Source: Oscillospiraceae bacterium (GTDB taxonomy: Bacteria; Bacillota; Clostridia; Oscillospirales; CAG-272). Taken from it: DNA of 44,037 nt. The position numbers and the translations under genes are program-made. The stretch is from NCBI GenBank assembly GCA_015065075.1, contig SVRA01000006.1, forward strand, positions 1 through 44,037, in the 5' to 3' direction. Positions 15,785 through 23,370 of the stretch are shown piece after piece. Each line of letters begins with the position of its first letter. The stretch's first letter is position 1. The notes under the pieces are model-generated. The model saw nothing but the letters and a program-made list of their open reading frames with translations, was not told the DNA's origin and did not search any database.

Positions 15785-17281
15785 TTAAGAGATTTCTATA
15801 TCGTGTGTAAATTTGTTTCGATGAATACGCATTTCGTCGCCGTGGAGCGCTTTGCCGTTGAAAGTCACGTCCTCAACCTTGACGCGACTCACGGTGTGCT
15901 CTTTGTCAAGGCCGATAAATGCCGATTCGGGTACGGGCACGATCGGGCTATCGGTCAAAATCTGTATATTTTTGAAGCTTACGTCGTGAACGCAGCCGTG
16001 CTTACCGTCCTTTGAGAAAAGCCCCATAGCGTAGATCGGGATCGCCATAAGCAGAGGGTGCTTTGTGGTCTCAAAGTCGGGGAAGGGCGCGTTCATATCG
16101 TGCTGATAGGTGTCGGGGAGCTGGTGACGAGTATATTCGGCTCTGATATCCTCGAAGGTCACGCTGCTTATTTCGGCACGGTTGTGGTGGTGGATATCAA
16201 GGAGGATGGACGAGCCGTGAATACAGTCGCAGTCGCGGAAGACTATGTTTTTGAATTCCCGAGCGTTAGTTTCAGCGCCGATCTCGAGATTTCTGCCCCA
16301 ATCGCACCAAGTAACACAGCCTTCGACGAGAATATCCTCCATATTGCGATCGTCCCAGCCGCAGATGCCCTTGAGGACTATGCAATCGTCAAAATTACGG
16401 AGAAAACAGTTTTTTATTAAGGCGCGGGAGCAGTTGAAAAGGTCTATTCCGTCGGAGTTGTAGCGCCACATTCCAACGGCTTTTACGTTTTCTATCCTGA
16501 CGTCCTCGCTTCTTGCGGCGACACAGGCAAAGGTTGCGCTGTCGCGCATAATAACGCCCTCAAGACGAACGTTTTTGCAATCGTAAAAGCGTACGATACC
16601 GTCGAGCGCGTGATTTTTCTCGATAAGGCTTAATATTGCCTCGCGGTCGGGGGGGATGGTGTTGTAATAGTCAAGGGGAAACAGATCGTTGACGGTCTCT
16701 CGCTTCTCCTTGCTGCCGTCGATGATCCCGTAGCCGCAGATCGTCACGTTTTGCGCGCAGACTGCGAGAAACGAGCCGTAAACGTACGCGCCCGAGTCGA
16801 GAATAACGGTTGTGTCAGAATCGAGCTCGACTCGTCCGACGCGGTGCACGCCTGCGGGGTAGTGCAGGATGTTTTTTGCATCCTCGGTATATTTTTTGAA
16901 ATCCTTTACGGGATTGAAAAACACGTGCAGAGCGTGGTGAGATCCGTCAGCCTCGACGGTGTACGCGCCTGGGGTGTGGAGCGTCAAAGTCGTGGTGTTT
17001 CCGTCTGCCGAGACGTTGACGCCTTTCGACAGAGGGCGCACAAGCACCTTATCGGGCGCTTTTTTATAGGTCACGGTCAGAGTGACCGCCTCGTCGGATT
17101 CAAAGGAAAGAAACGCCGCTTCTTCGGTCTGGTCGATAGGTCGCTGATAGCCCGGCCACGCGGTGTTGTAGGGCATAGCGGAAACACGGCACAGCGGCAG
17201 ACTTGCCGATATCCCGTTGACAGTTACCTTGCAGTCGGTGTATCGCTTTTCGTCTTGCGGCGGGGTGTGAAGGATGAACAT
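15785..17281 (-). CDS. GH28-like right-handed beta-helix protein (polygalacturonase family)
   Basis: The 498-residue product has an N-terminal beta domain (1 to about 125) and a parallel beta-helix. The core NSDGIDLFNCSRALIKNC...FDDCIVLK matches the N-x-D and DD motifs of glycoside hydrolase family 28; the usual GHG is replaced by a GRNLEIG block, so the exact substrate is uncertain. No signal peptide is present, so it acts on imported oligosaccharides. GH28 enzymes cut galacturonic acid linkages in pectin, and UxaC/UxaB/UxaA here would use the released uronate. The ATG at 17281 is chosen because GGAGG lies 5 bases before it; an ATG 12 bases upstream lies over that SD. A related epimerase or dextranase-type helix is the alternative. 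Confidence 0.82.
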   Translation of the reverse strand: MFILHTPPQDEKRYTDCKVTVNGISASLPLCRVSAMPYNTAWPGYQRPIDQTEEAAFLSFESDEAVTLTVTYKKAPDKVLVRPLSKGVNVSADGNTTTLTLHTPGAYTVEADGSHHALHVFFNPVKDFKKYTEDAKNILHYPAGVHRVGRVELDSDTTVILDSGAYVYGSFLAVCAQNVTICGYGIIDGSKEKRETVNDLFPLDYYNTIPPDREAILSLIEKNHALDGIVRFYDCKNVRLEGVIMRDSATFACVAARSEDVRIENVKAVGMWRYNSDGIDLFNCSRALIKNCFLRNFDDCIVLKGICGWDDRNMEDILVEGCVTWCDWGRNLEIGAETNAREFKNIVFRDCDCIHGSSILLDIHHHNRAEISSVTFEDIRAEYTRHQLPDTYQHDMNAPFPDFETTKHPLLMAIPIYAMGLFSKDGKHGCVHDVSFKNIQILTDSPIVPVPESAFIGLDKEHTVSRVKVEDVTFNGKALHGDEMRIHRNKFTHDIEIS

Positions 17282-17317
17282 AAATGCCTCCATATATGGT
17301 GGTTACTAATAAACGAA

Positions 17318-17337
17318 TGCCGAGGAGGTCCTCGGCA
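17318..17337 (-). terminator. Weak hairpin after gene 17368-17790
   Basis: A TGCCGAGGA/TCCTCGGCA stem with a very short loop lies between the coiled-coil gene and the GH28-like gene. The T-run on the minus strand is poor, so partial readthrough is possible. Confidence 0.45.
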
Positions 17338-17367
17338 AAACTAAGGGCAGATAATTTTTTAAATCTT

Positions 17368-17790
17368 TTAAACCGAAGCGGTGTCTGAATTTTCTTCCGA
17401 TTTCTTTGCTTCAAAACCGTTGATCGTGTCGGTGTTCAGCTCCTCGTCATCGTCGTTGCGAGCTGCCGCCTTTGCAGCCTTTTCTGCTTCCTTTGCGGCT
17501 TTTCTTTCCTCGTCTTCGCTTTTGAGAGCGTTAAGCTCGGCGATAATATTATCAAGCTTTTCGATCGATTCGGATATTTTTACGGTCAATTCCTCGGTGC
17601 TGTGGCCTTCAAGCTTCTTTAATTTCGCGTAGGTCAGCTTGCCGAGCCTTTTGTATTCGATGTCGCGGTCGGCTTCCTTGTTGGCGATCTTGATCTTCAA
17701 TGACGCCGTGTCGGTCAGTTCGCGCGTTTTGGTGACGGTTTTGTCTGCAAAATTGCCGAGCGTTTTTTTGAAATCATCCCATTTGGACAT
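17368..17790 (-). CDS. Coiled-coil cytoplasmic protein of unknown function
   Basis: The 140-residue protein starts MSKWDDFKKTLGNFADKTVT and has a repetitive helical pattern through about residue 95 (LKIKIANKEADRDIEYKRLG, then KISESIEKLDNIIAELNALK), followed by a Lys/Ala/Glu run and an acidic tail. Small Clostridial proteins with a similar start often carry a zinc ribbon; none is present here. No membrane segment. A strong SD (GGAGGTACAG) precedes the ATG, and the promoter lies in the duplicated segment shared with 10951-10979. It is divergent from spoVAC. Function unknown. Confidence 0.75.
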   Translation of the reverse strand: MSKWDDFKKTLGNFADKTVTKTRELTDTASLKIKIANKEADRDIEYKRLGKLTYAKLKKLEGHSTEELTVKISESIEKLDNIIAELNALKSEDEERKAAKEAEKAAKAAARNDDDEELNTDTINGFEAKKSEENSDTASV

Positions 17791-17824
17791 ATCTGTACCT
17801 CCGTTTTTGAATCGTATTCTTGGC

Positions 17825-17961
17825 TGTAATAATTATATAATTTTTGATTTGGATTGTCAAGAGGGCGGTAGAAATTACATTTGCGAAAAGGGAATTGAAA
17901 AAGAGATTACAAGAAAAAATAATATCAAAACTTCATGGAATGAGGTGTTGAAATGAACATT
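17825..17961. repeat. Duplicated divergent promoter/leader segment, copy 2
   Basis: Counterpart of 10944-11079. It holds a consensus minus-strand promoter (TTGACA 17855-17860, TATAAT 17832-17837, 17-base spacer) for the coiled-coil gene, and the rightward leader and SD (AATGAGGTGTTGAA) of spoVAC. Confidence 0.85.
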
Positions 17962-18402
17962 GGAAACGAGACATACAAAAAATATGCCGACGCGCACGCT
18001 CCAAGCTCTCCTTTAGTCAAGGATTGCGCATGGGCGTTTTGTGTAGGCGGCTTTATATGCACGATAGGGCAGGCGCTGATCTTTCTTTACGAGGATATTT
18101 TAGAAATGCCGCAAAAGGATGCGGGTACGCTTTGCTCTGTGACTCTGATCTTTGTTGCGGCGCTGCTCAGCGGACTCGGTCTTTTTGAAAAGATAGCAAA
18201 GCGGGCGGGTGGCGGCACGCTCGTGCCGATAACGGGATTTGCGAACTCGGTCGTCTCTCCCGCGATCGACTCCAAGGCAGAGGGGCTTATTCTCGGCGTG
18301 GGCGCGAAGATCTTTACAGTCGCGGGCCCCGTGTTGCTCTACGGCACGCTTGCAGGCGCGGTGTGGGGTGTGATCTATTGGATAATGGGCTTTTTCAGAT
18401 AA
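17953..18402 (+). CDS. spoVAC: Stage V sporulation protein AC (SpoVAC)
   Basis: SpoVAC is an inner spore membrane channel protein needed with other SpoVA proteins to move dipicolinic acid during sporulation and germination. The 149-residue product has four hydrophobic segments and the family blocks VGGFICTIGQALIFLY, LLSGLGLFEKIAKRAGGGT, VPITGFANSVVSPAID and LGVGAKIFTVAGPVLLYGT. Usually spoVAC is followed directly by spoVAD and spoVAE; here a converging unrelated gene overlaps its last 8 bases, so it stands alone. Its leader is duplicated at 10944-11079. It may be a second, solitary paralogue with the main spoVA operon elsewhere. Confidence 0.93.
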   Translation: MNIGNETYKKYADAHAPSSPLVKDCAWAFCVGGFICTIGQALIFLYEDILEMPQKDAGTLCSVTLIFVAALLSGLGLFEKIAKRAGGGTLVPITGFANSVVSPAIDSKAEGLILGVGAKIFTVAGPVLLYGTLAGAVWGVIYWIMGFFR

Positions 18403-18898
18403 GCTTTTTGGCTATTTTCAGCGCGTTGTCGGGGTCGGAGGAGATGATCATAAGGACGAAGTTGCCGCATATTGAGATCTGTGCGAAGTCGAGCATATTG
18501 CCGTATTCTTCGTCGACCTTAAGTGCCCTGACCGAGTTTAGCCGCGAGCCGAACAGTCTTGCCGTATCCTCCGCGGCATTTCTGTCGGCGCAATACACGA
18601 TCGCAAGCTCGCAGGGGTGACCGAGTGTGGAGATGAACACGGCGCAATCGATCCACGACTCTGATACCGCAGGCAGAGAGCCGTTGCCGTAAAGCGCTTT
18701 TATGAGCGACTCGGAAAGATATCCATCGGTATTCTCCGATGAGAGCGAGTATATTCTGCCCGCGGGCAATCCGACCTCCGCGTCAACCATAGCTTCAAGG
18801 ACCGACAGACAGCTCGGTGCTTTTTTTTCGTTCGTGCAAGAAGGGAGCAGGGAGATCAAGAGTAATAGTGCCAAAAATAAAGCCGCCGTTTTTTTCAT
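18395..18898 (-). CDS. DUF4358-like lipoprotein
   Basis: The 167-residue product has a lipoprotein signal with lipobox LLPSC (Cys21). The mature part carries GLPAGRIYSLSS...YLSESLIKALYGNG, a block with FISTLGHPCELAIVYC, and a closing GNFVLMIISSDPDNAL, a pattern I associate with DUF4358 lipoproteins of Clostridia, whose function is unknown. Its start is preceded by the hairpin-SD element also found before mgsA and the AbrB gene. The 3' end overlaps spoVAC by 8 bases in convergent orientation. It follows rlmH on the same strand after 78 bases. Confidence 0.78.
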   Translation of the reverse strand: MKKTAALFLALLLLISLLPSCTNEKKAPSCLSVLEAMVDAEVGLPAGRIYSLSSENTDGYLSESLIKALYGNGSLPAVSESWIDCAVFISTLGHPCELAIVYCADRNAAEDTARLFGSRLNSVRALKVDEEYGNMLDFAQISICGNFVLMIISSDPDNALKIAKKLI

Positions 18899-18907
18899 AT
18901 GTGATAA

Positions 18908-18931
18908 CCTCGTTCTGCCGCGGTTGGCGGC
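18908..18931 (-). promoter_or_regulatory. Hairpin joined to ribosome binding site
   Basis: On the minus strand GCCGC-CAACC-GCGGC (18917-18931) is followed at once by AGAACGAGG (SD) and the ATG at 18898. It is a slightly imperfect copy of the elements at 743-766 and 22505-22519. Confidence 0.55.
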
Positions 18932-18976
18932 ACAAATATTGTTATCATTCTATGAAAAAACGGCGGTTTTAATTCT

Positions 18977-19456
18977 TTATTTATGATATTTGGTGCCCTT
19001 TATGATATTCATGCATCTGTATACGCCCTCAAGCAATATCACGCGCATAAGCTGGTGGGGAAATGTCATTTTGGAGACCGAAAGCTTCAGGTCAGCGGCG
19101 TTTTTGACGCTATCGTCAAGGCCGTGCGACGAGCCGATGACGAAGCAGAGCTCGTTGGCGACGGCGAAGGCGTGTTCTATCTTGTCGGCAAGCTCCTCGG
19201 AGGAGAATTGCTTGCCCTCGACGCACATTGCGATCTTGTAAGAACGCTCGGGCATTGCCGAAAGTATGGCGCGAGCCTCCTCGGCGAGTGCTCTTTTTAT
19301 ATCGCTGTCGGAGGGGTCGTTTGGCAGCTTTGCCTCTTTGAGATTGACCTGCTCGACCTTGCAAAATCCCGAAAGACGTTTTTCGTACTCCTTTACCGCG
19401 TCGCGCAGATAGTCTTCCTTGAGCGTTCCGACGGTTATGAATCTGATCGTAGCCAT
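18977..19456 (-). CDS. rlmH: 23S rRNA pseudouridine-1915 N3-methyltransferase
   Basis: RlmH is a SPOUT methyltransferase that uses S-adenosylmethionine to methylate pseudouridine 1915 in helix 69 of 23S rRNA, on assembled 70S ribosomes. The 159-residue protein has the family length and motifs: start MATIRFITVGTLKEDYL, the knot residues FVIGSSHGL (106-113), and the C-terminal block TFPHQLMRVILLEGVYR with the closing KGTKYHK. It overlaps the upstream walJ by 22 bases and has its own GAGGAGG inside walJ, so the pair is translationally linked. walJ and rlmH also lie close together in other Firmicutes. Confidence 0.97.
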   Translation of the reverse strand: MATIRFITVGTLKEDYLRDAVKEYEKRLSGFCKVEQVNLKEAKLPNDPSDSDIKRALAEEARAILSAMPERSYKIAMCVEGKQFSSEELADKIEHAFAVANELCFVIGSSHGLDDSVKNAADLKLSVSKMTFPHQLMRVILLEGVYRCMNIIKGTKYHK

Positions 19457-20283
19457 AAAACCTCCTCTTTTGCATCGGGTTCCTCGTTGCTACCGTCCGT
19501 AAGCCAGACCGACTCGTCCTGACGGGCGACCTTGAGGTCAAAGCAGGGGTCGGCAATAGCCGCGAAGACCTCGTTATAGGCAATCTCGGGCAGATTGTTT
19601 TCTTCACTCAGGTGCGCTAGCATAATGTGCTTGGTACCACTCTCGTAGAGTTGACTTGCAAGTGTGGCGCAGTCGGCGTTAGATAAGTGACCTCGCCCCC
19701 CCGCGATGCGCCGCTTGAGCTCGTACGGATAGGGGCCGTTTTCGAGCATCTCCTCGTCGTGATTCGACTCGATGACTACGGCATAGCAGCCCGAAAGATT
19801 TTCACGCATAACGTCGGTCACGTGACCCGTATCGGTGGTTACTGCTATCGAGACCTGCTCTCCGTTTTCTTCAAAGCTGAGTTTGTATCCGACTGCCGCG
19901 CGGCTGTCGTGAGGGGTGGGAAATGCCTTTACGGTAAGCCCCTTGATAGTGGTTTCGAATGAGTTCCCTTCGTAAAGGCGGAGATTTAAGCAGAGTTTTT
20001 CGTCGCAGAGACCTCTGAAAACCTCGGCAGAGCGCAGAAGGATATGTATCGGCACGTTGTGCTTGTGCGAAAGAGTTTGTAGTGCGGATATGTGGTCGGT
20101 GTGCTCGTGGGTGATAAAGATCGCGTCGAGGCTATCGACATCGACTCCGATATCCGACAGAGCGTGGCAGAGCGCTCTTGCGCTTTTTCCCGCATCTATA
20201 AGTATATTTGCTCCGCCTGCGGATATGAAGGTTGAATTGCCCTTCGAGCCCGAGTAGAGAGAGCAGATTTTACAGTTTGGCAT
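19435..20283 (-). CDS. walJ: Metallo-beta-lactamase-fold hydrolase, WalJ/YycJ family
   Basis: WalJ (YycJ) proteins are MBL-fold exonuclease-like enzymes from the WalRK neighbourhood of Firmicutes, linked to coordination of cell division with replication. The 282-residue product has the early SLYSGSKGNST block, the two-zinc motif HEHTDH (59-64), TPHDSRAAVGY, VTTDTGH, ESNHDEEML and RGHLSNADCATL with AHLSEENN, all typical. Here walR/walK are absent; the gene sits between a small membrane protein and rlmH in a galK-led operon. Identity as YycJ-like is strong; biochemical role is known only from family members. Confidence 0.9.
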   Translation of the reverse strand: MPNCKICSLYSGSKGNSTFISAGGANILIDAGKSARALCHALSDIGVDVDSLDAIFITHEHTDHISALQTLSHKHNVPIHILLRSAEVFRGLCDEKLCLNLRLYEGNSFETTIKGLTVKAFPTPHDSRAAVGYKLSFEENGEQVSIAVTTDTGHVTDVMRENLSGCYAVVIESNHDEEMLENGPYPYELKRRIAGGRGHLSNADCATLASQLYESGTKHIMLAHLSEENNLPEIAYNEVFAAIADPCFDLKVARQDESVWLTDGSNEEPDAKEEVLWLRSDS

Positions 20284-20301
20284 TTGTTATTTCCTTAAAA
20301 A

Positions 20302-20769
20302 TCAATTTAGAGAGAAAAGGTTTGAGATCATAGGCCAGGTAAAGAGATAGATCGCGTCGAGCATAATAGGGACAAGCAGGGGGATGATGACCGAAAGCAT
20401 CCATTTGGAGCTTTCAAGTCTGCGCTGCCCGTCCTCTACGAATTCGGTCTTTTGCTCTGCCGTCCACGTGTCAGGGAGCATTTCGATCGTTATCCCTTTA
20501 CGGCTGAACGCCCGGTTGTAGATCACGTATACTACGAGAAATACCGCAAGCGCGATCCAATAGAGAGTCATAACTACGTGAGCCAAAAATATGGGGAATC
20601 CAAAGACTCGGGGATGGACGACGAGGACGTTGAGATTTACCGCCGCAAAATAGATCACGGTAAAGGTGATAACGTTTGCCGCAAGAAGAATAGCGCGTTT
20701 CTTTGCCTCGGGCGAAACAGTTTTCTTTTCCTGTATCGGTCTTATTCGATTGTTTTTTTCGTACTTCAT
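20302..20769 (-). CDS. Small membrane protein of unknown function
   Basis: The 155-residue product begins MKYEKNNRIRPIQEKKTVS and has three hydrophobic segments (about residues 25-47, 55-80 and 125-148). The start at 20769 is used rather than upstream in-frame codons, which would overlap galK. It sits 14 bases after galK and 18 before walJ, so it is an operon member. It is not recognised. Confidence 0.75.
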   Translation of the reverse strand: MKYEKNNRIRPIQEKKTVSPEAKKRAILLAANVITFTVIYFAAVNLNVLVVHPRVFGFPIFLAHVVMTLYWIALAVFLVVYVIYNRAFSRKGITIEMLPDTWTAEQKTEFVEDGQRRLESSKWMLSVIIPLLVPIMLDAIYLFTWPMISNLFSLN

Positions 20770-20783
20770 AAATTCACCGAGAA

Positions 20784-22067
20784 TTATATTATTTTTGTTG
20801 CTCCGACGGGACGCACATTCAGAACTATACAAGCGCCCTTTCCAAAGCAGGCATCCATTGTGTTTTTGAACTCGGCAACGGTGTCGGAGGGCACGAACGC
20901 CTGAATAGTACCCGCAAAGCCGCCGCCGTGAACTCGCCACGCGGCTTTTTTGTCCTTCAGAATACGCTCGGCAAGACAGAGCGCCAGAGAAAGACCCTGC
21001 TCGGAGACGTTTTTATTAGTATATACGTTTTGCAGATAGCAGAACGACGAGCGTCCCGATGCCTTGACGTTTTCAAAGAACGCGTCAAGATCTCCCGATT
21101 CGAGCGCTGCTTTTTGCATTCCCACTCGCTTGTTTTCCTCAAAGAAGTGAAGCGCGCGCATAATTGCTCGGTCGCCGAGTTTTTCACGGAGAACTGCGAT
21201 ATTTGCTATGACCTCGGTTTCATCGACCTCGCGCAAGACCTCTTTGCCGAAATAGGCGGCTACAGATTTCATTTCCGCGGGGACGGAGGCATAATCGTCG
21301 GTCAGATCGGCGTGGTTGCCGCCCGTGTTGACTATGCAAAGATTGTATCCAGCACCCGTGATGTCGAAATCAATGGGAGTGATAACGGGATCCTTCGTAT
21401 TCTTGAAATCTATTGCGACTATTCCGCCGACGGCACAAGCGACCTGATCCATAAGACCGCAGGGCTTGCCGAAGAAGTTGTTTTCTGCCCACTGTGCGAG
21501 CTTGGCGATCTCGACGTTGTCGACCCTGCCGCCGTTGTAAAGGTGGCTTTCGACCGTGCCGACCATATCCTCGAACGCGGCGGAGGAGGAAAGTCCCGAG
21601 CCCTTGAGCACGTTTGAGGTGACGTATGCCACAAATCCGCCCGTTTTGTGGCCGTTTGCGGAGAAGCCCGCGCACATACCCGCGATGATCGATTCACTCG
21701 TGCCGAATTTTTCGGTGATAGGGGCACAAAATTCCGCGATATTCACGGTATCCTTGCCAAACCCCTCGCTTATGAGCGTGATGATCCCATCGTCAGTAGG
21801 GGAGGCAACGGCGATGACGTCAAGGCTGATCGAGGCAGCGACGACGCATCCGCGGTTGTGGTCGGTGTGGTTGCCCGAAAGCTCGCTTCTGCCCGCGACG
21901 CTGAATAATGAGAGTTCGCGGTCGCATCCGTATGCTTCGGTGAATTTTTCGATAGCATCGGTGTATCTCTGCTTTGCGGACTCGACGTTTTCTTTTCCGT
22001 AGAGTGCGGCAAATTTAGAATCGAGTGCGCCGCCGTTTATATTTTCAACAAGTTCAATGTTTTTCAT
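20784..22067 (-). CDS. galK: Galactokinase (GHMP family)
   Basis: GalK phosphorylates galactose to galactose-1-phosphate with ATP in the Leloir pathway. The 427-residue protein has the GHMP motifs: the galactokinase signature in variant form AGRSELSGNHTDHNRG (59-73), the phosphate-binding GSGLSSSAAF, CGLMDQVACA with the catalytic Asp, and the C-terminal WRVHGGGFAGTIQAF. Typical GalK reads GRVNLIGEHTDYN, so this is a divergent clade with an N-terminal extension of about 20 residues. Related sugar kinases cannot be excluded, but the pattern is closest to galactokinase. It leads a four-gene operon (galK, membrane protein, walJ, rlmH). No galT or galE is in the window. Confidence 0.85.
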   Translation of the reverse strand: MKNIELVENINGGALDSKFAALYGKENVESAKQRYTDAIEKFTEAYGCDRELSLFSVAGRSELSGNHTDHNRGCVVAASISLDVIAVASPTDDGIITLISEGFGKDTVNIAEFCAPITEKFGTSESIIAGMCAGFSANGHKTGGFVAYVTSNVLKGSGLSSSAAFEDMVGTVESHLYNGGRVDNVEIAKLAQWAENNFFGKPCGLMDQVACAVGGIVAIDFKNTKDPVITPIDFDITGAGYNLCIVNTGGNHADLTDDYASVPAEMKSVAAYFGKEVLREVDETEVIANIAVLREKLGDRAIMRALHFFEENKRVGMQKAALESGDLDAFFENVKASGRSSFCYLQNVYTNKNVSEQGLSLALCLAERILKDKKAAWRVHGGGFAGTIQAFVPSDTVAEFKNTMDACFGKGACIVLNVRPVGATKII

Positions 22068-22109
22068 ATTTAAAACCTTTAAAACCTTTCAAAATACGGA
22101 TCTGTGCCT

Positions 22110-22138
22110 ATATTTTATCACACTTGCGCGGCTTAGGC
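22110..22138 (-). promoter_or_regulatory. Promoter of the galK operon
   Basis: Minus strand TTGCCT (22133-22138) and TAAAAT (22110-22115) with a 17-base spacer, 43 bases before the galK start. Confidence 0.65.
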
Positions 22139-22180
22139 AAGATATTTTTTGATTTTTGGCATGTTTTTTATACAAACAAA

Positions 22181-22212
22181 GAGGATATCTTGCAAGAAAG
22201 CAAAATATCCCC
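22181..22212 (-). terminator. Probable terminator of the AbrB gene
   Basis: A GGGATATTTTGC/GCAAGATATCC stem with a 6-base loop is followed by TTTGTTTG on the minus strand. A second GATTCGG/CCGAATC hairpin lies at 22227-22248 overlapping the stop region. Confidence 0.6.
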
Positions 22213-22243
22213 TTGATAGACCTCTGATTCGGGGCTGTCCGAA

Positions 22244-22489
22244 TCAGAAAGACTCTTTTATCTTTTTGAGACAGTCCTCGCAGATGCGCTTGCCGTTGAA
22301 AAATACGATGTTGTCTGCGTTTGCGCAGAATACGCAGGAGGGCTGATATTTCTGAAGAATTATTCTGTTTTCGTCGGTGAATATCTCAAGTGAATCCTTT
22401 TCGTTTATGTCCATAGTCTGTCTGATGCTGATGGGGAGCACGACTCTGCCAAGCTCGTCGACCTTTCTTACGATTCCTGTTGATTTCAT
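22244..22489 (-). CDS. AbrB/SpoVT-type regulator fused to a zinc-ribbon tail
   Basis: The 81-residue protein begins with the AbrB swapped-hairpin DNA-binding domain: MKSTGIVRKVDELGRVVLP, ISIRQTMDI, DSLEIFTDENRIILQKY (residues 1-48). The C-terminal half holds two Cys pairs, CVFC (52-55) and CEDC (70-73), forming a likely zinc ribbon. AbrB-type regulators control transition-state and sporulation genes; the AbrB-plus-CxxC form is common in Clostridia. The leader is about 125 bases and rich in hairpins, ending in the hairpin-SD element. Target genes are unknown; a long inverted repeat just upstream (22649-22693) could be its own site. Confidence 0.9.
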   Translation of the reverse strand: MKSTGIVRKVDELGRVVLPISIRQTMDINEKDSLEIFTDENRIILQKYQPSCVFCANADNIVFFNGKRICEDCLKKIKESF

Positions 22490-22504
22490 ATTAGCCTCCG
22501 TTCC

Positions 22505-22519
22505 GCCGCCGTTGGCGGC
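22505..22519 (-). promoter_or_regulatory. Hairpin joined to the ribosome binding site of the AbrB gene
   Basis: GCCGCC-AAC-GGCGGC followed by GGAACGGAGG and ATG 22489. It matches the mgsA element at 743-766 almost base for base. The same leader holds two further small stems (22572-22583 and 22597-22609). Confidence 0.6.
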
Positions 22520-22620
22520 ATAAGTAATAATCGGTGATCTTGCCGCAAAGGAAGGATTTGCGCGTGGAAAGGCGTGTGCACGCGATCTTTCTTTTTGACG
22601 GTTTCCGTCGATTTAATTAG

Positions 22621-22649
22621 ATTTTATCACACGAAAAATGGATTGTCAA
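22621..22649 (-). promoter_or_regulatory. Promoter of the AbrB gene
   Basis: Minus strand TTGACA (22644-22649) and TAAAAT (22621-22626) are exactly 17 bases apart. An ACACCAAAA...TTTTGGTGT inverted repeat (about 22649-22693) lies just upstream and could be an operator. Confidence 0.8.
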
Positions 22650-22814
22650 CACCAAAAATGGAATTTAATGTATTGTTAACAATTTTGGTGTCGAATGGAA
22701 GCGAGAGCTGTCGAAATATGGAATCGGGGGAGGACGGGTATTTTGCCGCTCTGCGATTTAAAGCGCTTTGTATGGGTAAAAAATAGATAAAATATATTTG
22801 ACGGAGGAGAATTT

Positions 22815-23084
22815 ATGTTAAAGGGTGCGCAAAAGCAGATGATAGTGGTGAAAACGGCAGAGAACCGTTTTTTTGAGGAGGCGTATTTCGTTGTAAGACC
22901 GAACGCCAAGACCGACGGGGAGGACATGGTTTGTGAGGCATACAAGATCATCGACGCTTGCACCGATAAAAAGAGAGGGAAAAGGGACGGAGGCGCGAAG
23001 AAATATCTATTTGCTTTTGCCGTGTTTTGCTCGGGAACGGCGTTCGGTGCACTGCTGATGGGCTTGATTCACGCACTTATGTGA
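22815..23084 (+). CDS. Small membrane-anchored protein of unknown function
   Basis: The 89-residue product has a soluble N-terminal part (MIVVKTAENRFFEEAYFVV, then EDMVCEAYKIIDAC) and a single C-terminal membrane helix (about 66-87). The ATG follows GGAGGAGAA. It is not recognised. It is divergent from the AbrB gene and separated from RNase J by a promoter, so it is a single-gene unit. The tail-anchored layout suggests a cytoplasmic domain held at the membrane. Confidence 0.7.
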   Translation: MLKGAQKQMIVVKTAENRFFEEAYFVVRPNAKTDGEDMVCEAYKIIDACTDKKRGKRDGGAKKYLFAFAVFCSGTAFGALLMGLIHALM

Positions 23085-23113
23085 CCCTGACGCCTTTTGT
23101 CGAAGGGAAACTA

Positions 23114-23142
23114 TTGACAAAAGACATTTTTTGGTGTATAAT
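23114..23142 (+). promoter_or_regulatory. Consensus promoter before the structured RNase J leader
   Basis: TTGACA and TATAAT, both perfect, 17-base spacer. Predicted transcription start near 23150. Confidence 0.85.
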
Positions 23143-23149
23143 AATCAAA

Positions 23150-23335
23150 GTGATTTTTGATCTTGTTAAGAGTTTTCTCTTTAACTATAAATTCAGGCAT
23201 CGTATTTCTCCTGCGATTGCCGATCAATGTCAGGCCGTTGCCGTAGGTCGAAGACGGCAGCTTGCGGTCTGGCTACATAGAGCATTAGGTGCGCCGAAAA
23301 GGGCGCGCCTTGAAGTCTTGCTCAAAATCGATATT
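23150..23335 (+). ncRNA. Structured leader RNA (or separate small RNA) upstream of RNase J
   Basis: From the predicted start the ends can pair (GATTTTTGA 23152-23160 with TCAAAATC 23322-23329). Inside are a GTTAA...TTAAC hairpin (about 23165-23185), a GC-rich hairpin with TGCCGT/ACGGCA arms (about 23238-23262) and a GGTGCGCC/GGCGCGCC hairpin (23287-23310). No T-run follows, so transcription probably continues into the RNase J gene at 23371. It matches no riboswitch or housekeeping RNA that I can recognise. The structure is seen; a regulatory role is inference. Confidence 0.5.
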
Positions 23336-23370
23336 AAAACACTTAATCAGTAAGAAAGGCAGGTAATTTA

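Noticed and set aside
22574-22786. 70-codon plus-strand ORF opposite the AbrB leader
   Set aside because: It spans the AbrB promoter and inverted repeat, lacks an SD and resembles no protein.
23150-23335. 6S RNA at the RNase J leader
   Set aside because: Length and paired ends are suggestive, but the internal order does not resemble 6S RNA as well as 32565-32731 does, and no terminator separates it from rnj.
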